DNA of 64,000 bases. It comes from Alphaproteobacteria bacterium MarineAlpha11_Bin1 (lineage in GTDB: Bacteria; Pseudomonadota; Alphaproteobacteria; MPNO01; UBA830). Below the pieces are notes generated by a model. It had not been told where the DNA came from, made no database searches, and saw only the letters and a program-made list of their open reading frames with translations. Below are positions 21,408 through 31,047 of the stretch, in pieces (position 1 is the first letter of the stretch; each line of letters opens with the position of its first letter). Location of the stretch: NCBI GenBank assembly GCA_002937455.1, contig PTJZ01000001.1, positions 372,001 to 436,000 on the forward strand, given 5' to 3'. The position numbers and the translations under genes were made by a program.

Positions 21408-22346
21408 CTAAGCCCCCAGCCCCACCAGAGACCGCGCGAAGGCCTCCGCATCGAAGGGACGCAGATCATCCTCACCTTCACCGACGCCTATAGCATATAT
21501 CGGCAGACCAAATTTTTCAGCTAACGCCACCAAAACTCCGCCCCGAGCGGAGCCATCCAGCTTGGTGACCACTAGGCCTGTGACGTTACACAAACTCTGA
21601 AAAGTCTCAACCTGGGAATGCGCGTTCTGTCCAGTGGTTGCATCCAGAATCAATAGTGTATCGTGCGGCGCGTTTGCATTCTGCTTAGATATGACGCGCA
21701 CCACTTTTTGCAGCTGCTGCATAAGATCATCTCGGTTTTGTAGTCGGCCAGCAGTATCGATCAGCAAAATATCGCTATTCGCTGCTCGAGCATGCTCGAT
21801 AGCTTCGAAGGCTAAGCTGGCGGCATCGGCACCCTGTTCACTAGAGACCACATCACACCCCGTTCGTTCACCCCATATCTTTAGCTGTTCGATAGCCGCG
21901 GCGCGGAAAGTATCACCGGCCGCCAGCATCACGGTTTTGCCATCTTCTTTTAGCCGCTTCGCCAGCTTACCAATGGTTGTAGTCTTACCGGAGCCGTTAA
22001 CCCCAGTCACTAAAATCACGTGAGGACGGCAATCGATATTGGTTTCCAATGGTTTAGCTACTGGCGCCAATATCTTCGTTACTTCCTGCGCTAGGGCAGC
22101 CCGGATCTCGTCAGCTGAGACTTCCTTATTGAAACGTGTGCTAGACAGTGCCGCACATAATTTTGCTGATGTTTCTACACCCAGATCTGATGTAATCAGT
22201 AGGTCTTCCAGTTCTTCTAACGCAACTTCGTCAAGTTTACGATCGGAGAAAATCCCGCCAATACCGTCCGACATTCGGGAGGAGGTGCGACTTAGACCAT
22301 CACGGAGGCGAGCCAGCCAACCACTTTTCCCAAGCTCTTCGGTCAT
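21408..22346 (-). CDS. ftsY: Signal recognition particle receptor FtsY
   Basis: SRP receptor GTPase, peripheral on the inner membrane. 312 residues, a short form without the long acidic A domain. NG-domain motifs: V-T-G-V-N-G-S-G-K-T-T-T near 115, D-T-A-G-R-L near 200 and T-K-L-D-G-S-A-R-G-G near 260. It overlaps the upstream mtaB by 4 bp (ATGA), completing a dapF-mtaB-ftsY operon that is common in alphaproteobacteria. Confidence 0.97.
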   Translation of the reverse strand: MTEELGKSGWLARLRDGLSRTSSRMSDGIGGIFSDRKLDEVALEELEDLLITSDLGVETSAKLCAALSSTRFNKEVSADEIRAALAQEVTKILAPVAKPLETNIDCRPHVILVTGVNGSGKTTTIGKLAKRLKEDGKTVMLAAGDTFRAAAIEQLKIWGERTGCDVVSSEQGADAASLAFEAIEHARAANSDILLIDTAGRLQNRDDLMQQLQKVVRVISKQNANAPHDTLLILDATTGQNAHSQVETFQSLCNVTGLVVTKLDGSARGGVLVALAEKFGLPIYAIGVGEGEDDLRPFDAEAFARSLVGLGA

Positions 22347-23605
22347 GTCGCTAATTGCGCTGTGAGCGTCTGATTGTCTCGCGCTACAATGCGAGCAGGA
22401 ACAATCCGCCCTTCCGCCGGCACCTGATCAGGAGTTCCTTCGATCCGGACATCTGCAAATTGAGGCGAATAGCCCCGCCCCTCCCCTTCGACCAAAACAT
22501 CGGCAACTGAGCCGATTTGCGCATCCAGAAAGTCTCGCACCTGCGCTGCCCCCGCAGCACGCAATTTGGCGGCCCTTTCTTTGCGAATATTACCGGGTAG
22601 TTGAGGCATCCTAGCCGCCGGCGTACCGGGTCGCTCCGAATAGGGAAACACATGCAACCATGTCAGCCTGCAGTCATGGACTAGCGACAAGGAGTTGGAA
22701 AAAGCGTCCTCGGATTCGGTCGGAAAACCAGCGATTATGTCAGCACCAAATGCCGCGTCAGGACGAAGAGTACGAACTCGTTGGACAAAGCTCTTGACAT
22801 CGCTTCGCCTATGACGCCGCTTCATTCTTTTTAGAATTAAATCATCACCCGACTGAACGCTTAAATGAAAGTGTGGCATTAGGCGCTGCTCATCGGCGAT
22901 AAGGTTAAATAACGTATCGTCGATTTCAGCGGGATCAACGGAGCTGAGCCGCAACCGTGGCAATTCAGGTACCAACTTCAACAAACGTCTGACCATTTCG
23001 CCGAGCCTCGGGGTGCCGGGGAGATCCTTGCCGTAGTCTGTGATGTCAACGCCAGTCAGCACTACTTCGCGGTAACCCTGCCGAACTAGGGTACGCAGCT
23101 GTTCTACAATTACCCCAACCGGCACAGAACGGTTATTACCGCGGCCAAAGGGGATGATGCAGAACGTACACCGATGATCACACCCCTGCTGGATCTCAAC
23201 GAAAGCGCGCATACGGCCGTCGAAGCCAGAGACAAGGTGGCCGGCGCTTTCGCGTACCGTCATGATGTCCATAACGGAAATGCTGGGGCTATTTAGGATA
23301 TTGGGCCATGTTTCAGCAAGGAGCTTTTCCTCGTTACCAACGACGTGATCGACTTCATCCATAGAGGCATATTTTAAGGGGTCAACCTGGGCGGCACATC
23401 CAGTCACGATAATTTTGGCATTTGGATTATTCCTCTTAGCGCGGCGAATCGACTGGCGCACCTGGCGTTCCGCCTCTGCGGTTACGGCGCAAGAATTAAC
23501 AATGATGGCATCGTTTAACCCTGCCACTTCCGCGTGTCCGCGCATCACCTCGGCTTCGAAAGCGTTCAACCGGCAGCCGAAATTAAGGATTTGAGTTGCG
23601 CTCAT
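22343..23605 (-). CDS. mtaB: tRNA t6A37 methylthiotransferase MtaB
   Basis: Radical-SAM enzyme converting t6A37 to ms2t6A37 in tRNA. 420 residues. N-terminal cluster cysteines in G-C-R-L-N (C11), N-S-C-A-V-T (C39) and T-G-C-A-A-Q (C70). The radical-SAM motif G-C-D-H-R-C-T-F-C-I-I-P is near residues 141-152. A C-terminal TRAM domain follows. It overlaps dapF and ftsY by 4 bp each. Confidence 0.95.
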   Translation of the reverse strand: MSATQILNFGCRLNAFEAEVMRGHAEVAGLNDAIIVNSCAVTAEAERQVRQSIRRAKRNNPNAKIIVTGCAAQVDPLKYASMDEVDHVVGNEEKLLAETWPNILNSPSISVMDIMTVRESAGHLVSGFDGRMRAFVEIQQGCDHRCTFCIIPFGRGNNRSVPVGVIVEQLRTLVRQGYREVVLTGVDITDYGKDLPGTPRLGEMVRRLLKLVPELPRLRLSSVDPAEIDDTLFNLIADEQRLMPHFHLSVQSGDDLILKRMKRRHRRSDVKSFVQRVRTLRPDAAFGADIIAGFPTESEDAFSNSLSLVHDCRLTWLHVFPYSERPGTPAARMPQLPGNIRKERAAKLRAAGAAQVRDFLDAQIGSVADVLVEGEGRGYSPQFADVRIEGTPDQVPAEGRIVPARIVARDNQTLTAQLAT

Positions 23606-24468
23606 GTCAACAGACTCTGATCGAGTATTCCACAGAAGCTAGTAGCTGCCGGGCCAGTCATGAAGACCCGACCCAACTCCCCGGGGCGATCCTCCTGCCA
23701 GTTTATGAGAAGTTCACCGCCATCGACCTCGACCACCATACGACGTCCTGCGAGGTCGCGTCGGTTAGCGTTCACGACGGCAGCGCAGGCCCCGGTTCCG
23801 CAAGCAAGCGTTAGTCCGACCCCGCGCTCCCAGACACGAAGTTTCATTCGGTCTGGTGCGAGGATCTGTGAAATGCCTATATTAGCTCGTTCGGGGAAAA
23901 TGGGGTCATTTTCTAATTCGGGCCCAACCAATGCGATTGGTATTTCACTAACTTGATCGACGAAGAAAGTCGCATGCGGGTTACCCATACTAATAGCCGC
24001 CGGATCGCTTAGCGGCCCGCAGGAAAGATCAAGATGGAGAGTATCGGCCTGCACTGCCAACGGAATTTTGTTCCATTCTCCAAGCGGGGTGCCCATATCT
24101 ACGGTTATTAGTCCATAACCGGCACGTTTCACCGTCAGAAGGTCAGCGCCGGTAAGAAGGCCGACCTGGTCTTCACCAGTCTCCGCTAGCAGCATGGCAC
24201 CAACACAGCGGGTCGCGTTGCCGCAGGCATTGACCTCTCCGCCGTCGGCATTCCGAATCCGAATGAATGCATGGCCACCAGAATCTTTTCTGGGTGTATC
24301 CTCTATAGTTATCAATTGATCGCAGCCTACGCCGGTACGGCGGTCGGCGATCGCTGCCGCCTGGGCAGCAGAAAACATTATGCCGGCGGCGGGTTTTCCG
24401 CTACGTGCGTCGATTATCACGAAATCGTTACCGAGCCCGTGCATCTTTATAAACGGCAGTTCATTCAT
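23602..24468 (-). CDS. dapF: Diaminopimelate epimerase
   Basis: Cofactor-free racemase interconverting LL- and meso-diaminopimelate for lysine and peptidoglycan synthesis. 288 residues. The start M-H-G-L-G-N-D-F-V-I-I-D is diagnostic. The two catalytic cysteines are in N-A-C-G-N-A-T-R and L-A-C-G-T-G-A-C. First gene of dapF-mtaB-ftsY; a 159-bp divergent spacer separates it from the molybdenum hydroxylase gene. Confidence 0.97.
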   Translation of the reverse strand: MNELPFIKMHGLGNDFVIIDARSGKPAAGIMFSAAQAAAIADRRTGVGCDQLITIEDTPRKDSGGHAFIRIRNADGGEVNACGNATRCVGAMLLAETGEDQVGLLTGADLLTVKRAGYGLITVDMGTPLGEWNKIPLAVQADTLHLDLSCGPLSDPAAISMGNPHATFFVDQVSEIPIALVGPELENDPIFPERANIGISQILAPDRMKLRVWERGVGLTLACGTGACAAVVNANRRDLAGRRMVVEVDGGELLINWQEDRPGELGRVFMTGPAATSFCGILDQSLLT

Positions 24469-24627
24469 AGCGGCGGTAATATGGCGGTATCAGGCGTGAT
24501 GTCCAGCGGATTGCGAGTTTTGTTATAGTTTCCCAGTATTGGTTACTCCCCCCCCCTCGACTTAAATCTATAATTCTTGGATTATCGGGTTGAGAGAAAA
24601 GGATTAGGTCAAATTTAGGTAACGGCG

Positions 24628-26946
24628 ATGCAGTTTGGAATTGGACAACCCGTAACGCGCACGGAAGATCCAAAATTCTTAATGGGACAAGGTCAGTATG
24701 TAGACGATCTCCGTTTACCCCATACAGTCGTTGGCTACGTACTCCGCTCGCCACACCCGAATGCGAAGATTAACAGAGTCAATTCAAGTGAAGCGGAAAA
24801 GGCCGAGGGTGTGGTGCTGGTGCTAACTGGCGCCGATGCTGATGCACAAGGGCTCGGCACCATTCAGTGTCACGTGCCGCCGATGGCTTTCGGCGGCCCC
24901 CCGTCGCCGACACCGGCACATCCGGTCGTTGCTCGCGATCGTGTTCGGTGTGTCGGTGATCCCGTAGCGTTCGTTTTAGCCGAGACTCTGGCACAGGCGA
25001 AAGACGCTGCGGAGATGATCGAAGTCGATTACGAGGCACTGCCCGCAGTGGGGTCTACACGTGACGCGGTTAAAGACGGTGCGCCACTCGTATGGGAGGA
25101 AAACGCTGGTAATCTGTGGTTTGAAATGGATCGCGGTGATGCAGACGCGACCAACTCCGCCTTTGATAGGGCAGCACATATAGTGAGGGCAGACCTGCAT
25201 CATAATCGGATTTCCGCTAACGCCATGGAGCCGCGCGCAGCGCTCGCCGACTACAGCCCTGGACGGCGAGAGTGGACAATATATATGTCTAGTCAGGGAA
25301 CACACCAGCATAGGCCGACATTTGGTGAAATTTTCCACAAACCTGCGACGGCATTCCGTATCATCTCTCCCGATGTAGGCGGCGGGTTCGGAATGAAGAA
25401 CGGTGTTTTTCCGGAGGATGCTCTATGTGCATGGGCATCCAGGGAGCTGGGTAGACCGGTTAAATGGACCGGGGATCGATCGGAATCGCTTGTCAGCGAT
25501 ACGCATGCCCGTGATGCCGAAACCGATAGCGAGATGGCTTTGGATGAAAATGGCAGAATTCTCGCCATTCGGGTTAAGGCGGATTACGGGGTCGGCGCAT
25601 ACTTGGCCGCTTCCGCGCCAGTACCGGCCTGTATCGGGTCTATGGTTTATCAAAACGTTTATGAATATGAGGCTATGCATATCCATATCCGGATCGTCTT
25701 CTCAAATACCACTTGGACTGGCCCCTATCGGGGCGCTGGTCGTCCGGAAGCAGTCTACGTTGTTGAACGCCTTCTGGATATTGCGGCCGATGAGATGGGA
25801 ATTGATCCGGTAGAGATTCGGCAGAGGAACTATATTCCTAAGGATAAAATCCCGTTTACTACACTGATTCCAACGGTCTACGACTCTGGGGATTTTTCTG
25901 GCATTACTTCGCATGCGGCTGCGGTCGCTGACGTAGATGGCTTTGAGGCGCGGAAAGCGGAAAGTGCCTTACGCGGGAAACTGCGTGGGCTGGGGACATG
26001 TTCTTTCATCGACTTCGCCTCTCCTTTCAACGACCGGATGGAAATTCGATTCGACGAAACCGGTGCGGTAACGATTATTAGCGGGACCCATAGTCACGGA
26101 CAAGGTCACCAAACGTCCTATGCGCAAATGATCCATAGCTGGCTCGGTGTGCCTTTCGAAAAGATCCGTCTTGTGCAAGGCGACTCGGACAAAGTTACTT
26201 TCGGCCGAGGTACCTATGGCTCCCGATCAATGACGGTCGGCGGGTCGGCACTTCGTCTTGCTGCTGACAAAATCATTGAAAAGGCAAAAAAAATCGCCGC
26301 ACATGTGCTAGAGGCAGCGGTAGAAGACATCGAGTTCTTAGATGGCACCCTGACGGTCGCCGGCACCGACAAGTCGCTACACATTTGCGACATGGCACCG
26401 ATGGCTTATATGCCAATGGGATGGCCTGGCGAACTCGGTATTGGACTCGAGGCCGAAGCGACTTGGTCGCCGGAGCAAGGCCCAAACTGGCCAAACGGAA
26501 CACACTTCTCCGAAGTAGAGGTCGACCCCGATACGGGCTTTGTGGAACTCATTCGACATGTGGCGGTGAATGACTCCGGCGAGGTTATCAACCCCCTTCT
26601 GCTTGCCGGACAAGTACATGGGGGTGTCGCGCAGGGTATCGGTCAGGCACTGATGGAGGACGTTACTTACGATCCTGACGGACAAATATTAGCCGGATCA
26701 TTCCTCGATTATTGCATGCCGCGCGCCGACGATTTACCAATGATTGAAACCTCCGATTTCGTAGAAGCGTGTCAGACAAATCCTCTAGGTGTAAAGGGTG
26801 GCGGTGAATCGGGCACAGTTGGGTCGATCGCTGCTGCTGTGAACGCAATCATCGACGCACTCTCCGATTATGGCGTGAAGGATATCGATATGCCTGCTAC
26901 ACCTCTTAAAGTTTGGCAAGCGATCCAAGAAGGAAAATCCGCGTGA
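24628..26946 (+). CDS. Molybdenum hydroxylase large subunit (xanthine dehydrogenase / form II CoxL-like), orphan
   Basis: Molybdopterin-binding catalytic subunit, 772 residues. It begins G-Q-P-V-T-R-T-E-D-P and carries the a/b-hammerhead then the Mo-binding domain with D-V-G-G-G-F-G-M-K. The active-site loop is P-Y-R-G-A-G-R, like the A-Y-x-G-A-G-R loop of form II CoxL, not the C-S-F-R loop of true CO dehydrogenase, so CO oxidation is not supported. The Mo-site glutamate lies in K-G-G-G-E-S-G-T-V near the end. The FAD and 2Fe-2S partner subunits are not adjacent. Its stop overlaps the pyrE start as TGATG. Confidence 0.88.
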   Translation: MQFGIGQPVTRTEDPKFLMGQGQYVDDLRLPHTVVGYVLRSPHPNAKINRVNSSEAEKAEGVVLVLTGADADAQGLGTIQCHVPPMAFGGPPSPTPAHPVVARDRVRCVGDPVAFVLAETLAQAKDAAEMIEVDYEALPAVGSTRDAVKDGAPLVWEENAGNLWFEMDRGDADATNSAFDRAAHIVRADLHHNRISANAMEPRAALADYSPGRREWTIYMSSQGTHQHRPTFGEIFHKPATAFRIISPDVGGGFGMKNGVFPEDALCAWASRELGRPVKWTGDRSESLVSDTHARDAETDSEMALDENGRILAIRVKADYGVGAYLAASAPVPACIGSMVYQNVYEYEAMHIHIRIVFSNTTWTGPYRGAGRPEAVYVVERLLDIAADEMGIDPVEIRQRNYIPKDKIPFTTLIPTVYDSGDFSGITSHAAAVADVDGFEARKAESALRGKLRGLGTCSFIDFASPFNDRMEIRFDETGAVTIISGTHSHGQGHQTSYAQMIHSWLGVPFEKIRLVQGDSDKVTFGRGTYGSRSMTVGGSALRLAADKIIEKAKKIAAHVLEAAVEDIEFLDGTLTVAGTDKSLHICDMAPMAYMPMGWPGELGIGLEAEATWSPEQGPNWPNGTHFSEVEVDPDTGFVELIRHVAVNDSGEVINPLLLAGQVHGGVAQGIGQALMEDVTYDPDGQILAGSFLDYCMPRADDLPMIETSDFVEACQTNPLGVKGGGESGTVGSIAAAVNAIIDALSDYGVKDIDMPATPLKVWQAIQEGKSA

Positions 26947-27494
26947 TGGACAATCGAAAGAAACAACTGCGCGATATTATCGCATGTAAATCATTCTCAA
27001 GGGGCGGCGACTTCAAGCTGGCGTCAGGTCAATCAAGCGGGTTCTATTTCGACATGAAGCCGACCGTGATGGATCCTAACGGTGCACGCCTTGCTGCTGA
27101 ACTGATCCTTGAGGTCGTCGCGAACGAGGACCTAGACTGTGTCGGTGGAATGGCAGTTGGTGCAGTGCCGATTATTACTGCGGTCGCGATGGCATCAACG
27201 GGGACTGACCGATCTCTACCAGGCTTTCTTGTCCGGAAGGAGGTGAAAGAACGCGGCACAGAGAAACAGGTTGAGGGCAACTTGGTCCGAGGTGGCAAAG
27301 CACTTATCGTGGAGGACGTCACCACAACGGGAGGTTCGTCAATGCAGGCAATCGAGGCCGTAAACCGCGAAGGTAACGGCAGCGTTCCAGTCGTCGTCAC
27401 CATAGTTGACCGGCTACAAGGCGCGGAGGAAAATTTCCGAAAACAGGGTATCCGCCTGATCGCGCTTTTAAACAAGGACGATTTCGCCGAATAA
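26946..27494 (+). CDS. pyrE: Orotate phosphoribosyltransferase
   Basis: Forms orotidine 5'-phosphate from orotate and PRPP in pyrimidine synthesis. 182 residues. The PRPP loop A-L-I-V-E-D-V-T-T-T-G-G-S is near residue 120, and F-K-L-A-S-G-Q-S-S-G-F-Y-F-D near the N-terminus is typical. The ATG at 26946 overlaps the upstream stop (TGATG), so translation is probably coupled to the molybdenum hydroxylase; the frame also runs 11 codons upstream. Confidence 0.95.
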   Translation: MDNRKKQLRDIIACKSFSRGGDFKLASGQSSGFYFDMKPTVMDPNGARLAAELILEVVANEDLDCVGGMAVGAVPIITAVAMASTGTDRSLPGFLVRKEVKERGTEKQVEGNLVRGGKALIVEDVTTTGGSSMQAIEAVNREGNGSVPVVVTIVDRLQGAEENFRKQGIRLIALLNKDDFAE

Positions 27495-27917
27495 AAATTC
27501 CAGTCGCCTAAAAATAAAATCGCAGAGGTTACAAACACGAAACAGCTATCATGGTAGATAGTCTAAATTCTTATTGACGCATCTATATTGCGACGGCCGA
27601 CTATCAAACATCTGGCCAACCGCTCCCGATCAACACCCGGTTTTGCCATCTTATGATTTTATTATATTAGTCTCTCCGATGCGGTTATAAAAATGTGGTG
27701 CGAGTTCCGCCATAATCGAGGGCATCACGAAGCCGTAGCACCCGTTGCTAGATGCGGAGGCATTCCTCTCTTATAGAAAAGCTTAATTAGTCGATGTCGG
27801 GCGCTGTCTACACAAACGTCTTTGATATTTTTTTAAATGGATAGACCACGTTCGGTTATAGTTTAACCTTGTTTAAGTCTTGCCACCCGAATAGCTTCCG
27901 GTCCGCATAATGAAACT
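27495..27917. other. Intergenic region after pyrE
   Basis: About 420 bp, AT-richer than its flanks, with no supportable gene. A small CTATC/GATAG inverted repeat lies near 27545-27560, and a TTGACG-like hexamer near 27573. I see no convincing terminator or riboswitch. Confidence 0.45.
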
Positions 27918-28349
27918 GTGGAGGCGAGCGACTTGCCGTTTAAGAGCAAATATATGACCCGCGCTGAGTGGGCAGACTGTGATCCGCTAGGGCAAATATT
28001 TTATCCTAATTATTTCCGCTGGTTTGACATAGGTACTCACACGCTTCTGACTGCGGCCGGTATTCCTTACGAACAGGTGATCGAGAAATACGGCTTGGCT
28101 GGTCTACCGCTAGTGGATGCGCAGGCTTCTTTTCGAGGTCGTTGCCGTTGGACTGATCATCTGGAGGTCGAGAGCTTTATTTCGGAGTTCGGTCGTAAAA
28201 GTTTTACGGTAACGCATAATATTTGGAATGATTCCCTCGTGGCGGTTGAAGGAAAAGAAATCCGCATATGGGGGCTATTTAATCCAGAAGACGATACAAA
28301 GCTAAAAGCCGGAGAGATCCCTCAAGAATTTAAAACGATATTTGCATAA
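27918..28349 (+). CDS. 4-hydroxybenzoyl-CoA thioesterase-like hotdog protein
   Basis: Hotdog-fold acyl-CoA thioesterase, 143 residues. The motif A-D-C-D-P-L-G-Q-I-F-Y-P-N-Y-F-R-W-F-D near residues 19-37 contains the catalytic aspartate of the 4HBT group. The GTG at 27918 is the longest start; a TTG at 27933 is about nine bases after a GGAGG and may be the real one, giving 138 residues. It faces the gentisate dioxygenase gene convergently. A role in aromatic CoA metabolism is possible but inferred only. Confidence 0.82.
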   Translation: MEASDLPFKSKYMTRAEWADCDPLGQIFYPNYFRWFDIGTHTLLTAAGIPYEQVIEKYGLAGLPLVDAQASFRGRCRWTDHLEVESFISEFGRKSFTVTHNIWNDSLVAVEGKEIRIWGLFNPEDDTKLKAGEIPQEFKTIFA

Positions 28350-28515
28350 ACTTATCGAATAGGGGAAAGGAAAAGATAGTTTTTGCGTATGAAAAAAATG
28401 TCGCTTTAGCAATTTAAATGAGGAAACAGCAATAATATACCGCCCTTCTGGATAGCTATATTGCTGCTATGGATTGAATGCATTATCCAATTTATGTTGT
28501 TTTACTAACCGGGTC

Positions 28516-29568
28516 TTAGACTGCCACATTCTCCCGGAAAAGACCCAGTTTCTGCTGTACCGGCTGATCAGTAAAACTGAACAAGAAAGCATCGGTATCA
28601 ACATGATGCTCGTGTTCATACCACGCTGGTACAACGAATGTATCCCTCTCCTTCCAATCAATCATCTGGCCATTTATCACCGTGCTTCCAGATCCTTCAA
28701 CACAGTGGTACACCCAAGCGGCTGTTGTTTGATATTTTTCGCCTGTAAATCCGCCCGGAAGCATCTGCATATATGTCGAGATTGTGGGCATAACAGGCCC
28801 ACCGGTGGTGGGATTGATATATTCAAGTTTTATGCCGTGCCGAGGGTCGATATCGCGTGACTTAGTCAATGTCTCCAGCGTCTGGCGGGTCTGAACGTAG
28901 GGGTAATGGAACACCGGCGAGTTCTGGGATTGGAAAGTTTCGCCGAACGGTAGCATGTTTCCTCCATAGCGCGCCATGTTATCCCCAGTTGGCCGCCCTT
29001 GAGGAAATTCTGAATCAGGATAGGGTTCGGCGAATACTGGGCCTAGGTGCCTTACTAACGGAATGTCCAAGCCATCTAGCCAAACCACTGGCACATCGCC
29101 ATCATGACCGTGATCATGCCATACCCAGGAAGGCGTAAGAATCAAATCACCAACCTCCATGTAAGCTTTTTCGCCGTTGATTGCGGTGTAAGCACCGGAG
29201 CCCTCGACTATAAAACGAAGTGCTGCTGGTGAATGGCGATGCGCCGGCGCAATTTCTCCTGGCATTATCAGCTGTAGTCCAGCGTATAACGCTTCCGTAA
29301 TACATGATTTTTCTTCAAGACCCGGATTTTCCAAAACCATCACACGGCGTTCCGCCTCCTCGGCAGAAATAACGTCTGCCGATTCCATAATATAGGGTCG
29401 ACAAAGGTCATAATCCCATTTATGCGGGACCGCCTCGGTAACTGGCGCCTCCGCCAACAACGTGTGCAGAACTTCCCAAAGCGGCGTCATTTTTTGTTCC
29501 GCCATCCTGCCATAAAAATCGGCGCGGGCGTTGGTCAACTCAGGTTTTTCGTGCAGTGCCCTGCTCAT
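28516..29568 (-). CDS. Gentisate 1,2-dioxygenase
   Basis: Bicupin Fe(II) dioxygenase that opens the ring of gentisate to maleylpyruvate. 350 residues. The first cupin has A-H-R-H-S-P-A-A-L-R-F-I-V-E-G, the iron ligands, followed by W-V-W-H-D-H-G-H; a second, degenerate cupin follows near W-V-Y-H-C-V-E-G. Length and motif order match gentisate/1-hydroxy-2-naphthoate dioxygenases. Maleylpyruvate isomerase and fumarylpyruvate hydrolase are not nearby, so the downstream pathway must be elsewhere or the substrate differs. Confidence 0.87.
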   Translation of the reverse strand: MSRALHEKPELTNARADFYGRMAEQKMTPLWEVLHTLLAEAPVTEAVPHKWDYDLCRPYIMESADVISAEEAERRVMVLENPGLEEKSCITEALYAGLQLIMPGEIAPAHRHSPAALRFIVEGSGAYTAINGEKAYMEVGDLILTPSWVWHDHGHDGDVPVVWLDGLDIPLVRHLGPVFAEPYPDSEFPQGRPTGDNMARYGGNMLPFGETFQSQNSPVFHYPYVQTRQTLETLTKSRDIDPRHGIKLEYINPTTGGPVMPTISTYMQMLPGGFTGEKYQTTAAWVYHCVEGSGSTVINGQMIDWKERDTFVVPAWYEHEHHVDTDAFLFSFTDQPVQQKLGLFRENVAV

Positions 29569-29820
29569 TTAAAATCCTCCTCAACCAGACTTCCGATTAA
29601 TCATAGCATCTTTATGGATAGCGTCCCCGTAAAAACAGGACAACCTCTGCGTCCAGAAATTAGGAATATTCTATATTTTCCGACCGTGAGATATAGCTTA
29701 ATGAGGCAAGTCCGAATCCCATCGCGATCTCGCAAATAAAGTATAAAATAATGGCGGGTATTCAGCGGATTGATAAATTTAACTATCCCAACATCGAACA
29801 AGGTATTAACCAGATCTAAC

Positions 29821-30927
29821 ATGCCACAGATATTTCACCTCATCGCCGCAGCTCGGCCGAACTTTATGAAGATCGCACCCATTTATCATGCGATGTCCGC
29901 TGCGGAATGGTGCAAGCCATTAATCGTTCACACGGGTCAGCATTACGACACCAACATGTCTGATAACTTTTTCGACGACCTTTGCTTGCCCCGCCCTGAT
30001 TACAACCTTTCGGTCGGTAGCGGTACACATGCGGAACAGACCGGTGCCGTGATGATCGCCTATGAAAAGGTTCTCATAAAGGACCCCCCGGCTGCAACCA
30101 TAGTAGTCGGCGATGTAAATTCAACAATCGCCTGTGCACTGGCAGCAAAAAAACTCTCTTTGACAGTGGCTCACCTCGAGGCTGGGCTGCGCAGCCGTGA
30201 CCGGGAAATGCCGGAGGAGATAAATCGTATCGTCACCGATTCAATCTCTGATATATTGTGGACACCGTCACCAGACGCGGACAAAAATCTGCTCATCGAG
30301 GGTATCGCCTTGGAACGGATCACGCGTGTCGGCAACGTTATGTTGGACTCATATGAACTGATGCGACCCCATATAGAGGCAGAGTCGGATCTTCAGGAAT
30401 TTGGGTTAGATAAAAAACGTTTTGGTATTGTAACCCTACACCGCCCGAGTAACGTTGATAACGAGGAAACGCTGGTTTCTATATTATCTGCTCTGAAGAC
30501 ATCGGCTACGATCGTACCACTGCTTTTTCCGCTTCACCCACGCACCCGCAGAAACATGGAGAATTACAACTTACTTAATGATTTTTTGTCGGCCCCCGGC
30601 ATCCATGTTTGTCAACCACTGAACTACATTCGTTTTATGGGACTTGTGCGAGAATCCGCCATGGTGATCACCGACTCGGGCGGAATTCAGGAAGAAACTA
30701 CCTACCTAGATATTCCTTGTATTACGTTGCGCAGAAACACCGAGCGTCCGATCACGGTTGCCGAGGGAACCAACCGGCTCGCAGTGAGCGATGATTTGCA
30801 AGGTTATGTAAGCAGTATTATCGCCGGCAACTGGCCATCTGGCAGACGACCCGATCTTTGGGATGGGAAGACAGCGAGCCGCGTAATGGATGATCTTCAG
30901 CGTCGAATGGCACCAGGGTTTTCTTAG
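29821..30927 (+). CDS. wecB: UDP-N-acetylglucosamine 2-epimerase (non-hydrolysing)
   Basis: Interconverts UDP-GlcNAc and UDP-ManNAc for surface polysaccharide. About 368 residues from the ATG at 29821, which gives the usual M-P-Q-I-F-H-L-I-A-A-A-R-P-N-F-M-K start; the frame opens 17 codons earlier. Other family blocks: H-T-G-Q-H-Y-D, H-L-E-A-G-L-R-S and D-S-G-G-I-Q-E-E. It faces another nucleotide-sugar epimerase convergently, a likely remnant of a polysaccharide locus. Confidence 0.93.
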   Translation: MPQIFHLIAAARPNFMKIAPIYHAMSAAEWCKPLIVHTGQHYDTNMSDNFFDDLCLPRPDYNLSVGSGTHAEQTGAVMIAYEKVLIKDPPAATIVVGDVNSTIACALAAKKLSLTVAHLEAGLRSRDREMPEEINRIVTDSISDILWTPSPDADKNLLIEGIALERITRVGNVMLDSYELMRPHIEAESDLQEFGLDKKRFGIVTLHRPSNVDNEETLVSILSALKTSATIVPLLFPLHPRTRRNMENYNLLNDFLSAPGIHVCQPLNYIRFMGLVRESAMVITDSGGIQEETTYLDIPCITLRRNTERPITVAEGTNRLAVSDDLQGYVSSIIAGNWPSGRRPDLWDGKTASRVMDDLQRRMAPGFS

Positions 30928-31047
30928 CGAGCAGGACAACCCGTCTTATTTTGATTTCAATTCGTTGGGGATAATCCTAGGAAAATTATCAAAAGAGTTG
31001 CTAAAATCTGACGTTACTAAAGTGGATAATCAACCCCTCCGAGCACG

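Noticed and set aside
24548..24574. C-run plus TATAAT before the molybdenum hydroxylase as a promoter
   Set aside because: A -10 is present but the -35 position falls in the C-run with no match.
24628..26946. True CO dehydrogenase (form I coxL)
   Set aside because: The active-site loop is P-Y-R-G-A-G-R, not the C-S-F-R form, and coxM/coxS are absent.
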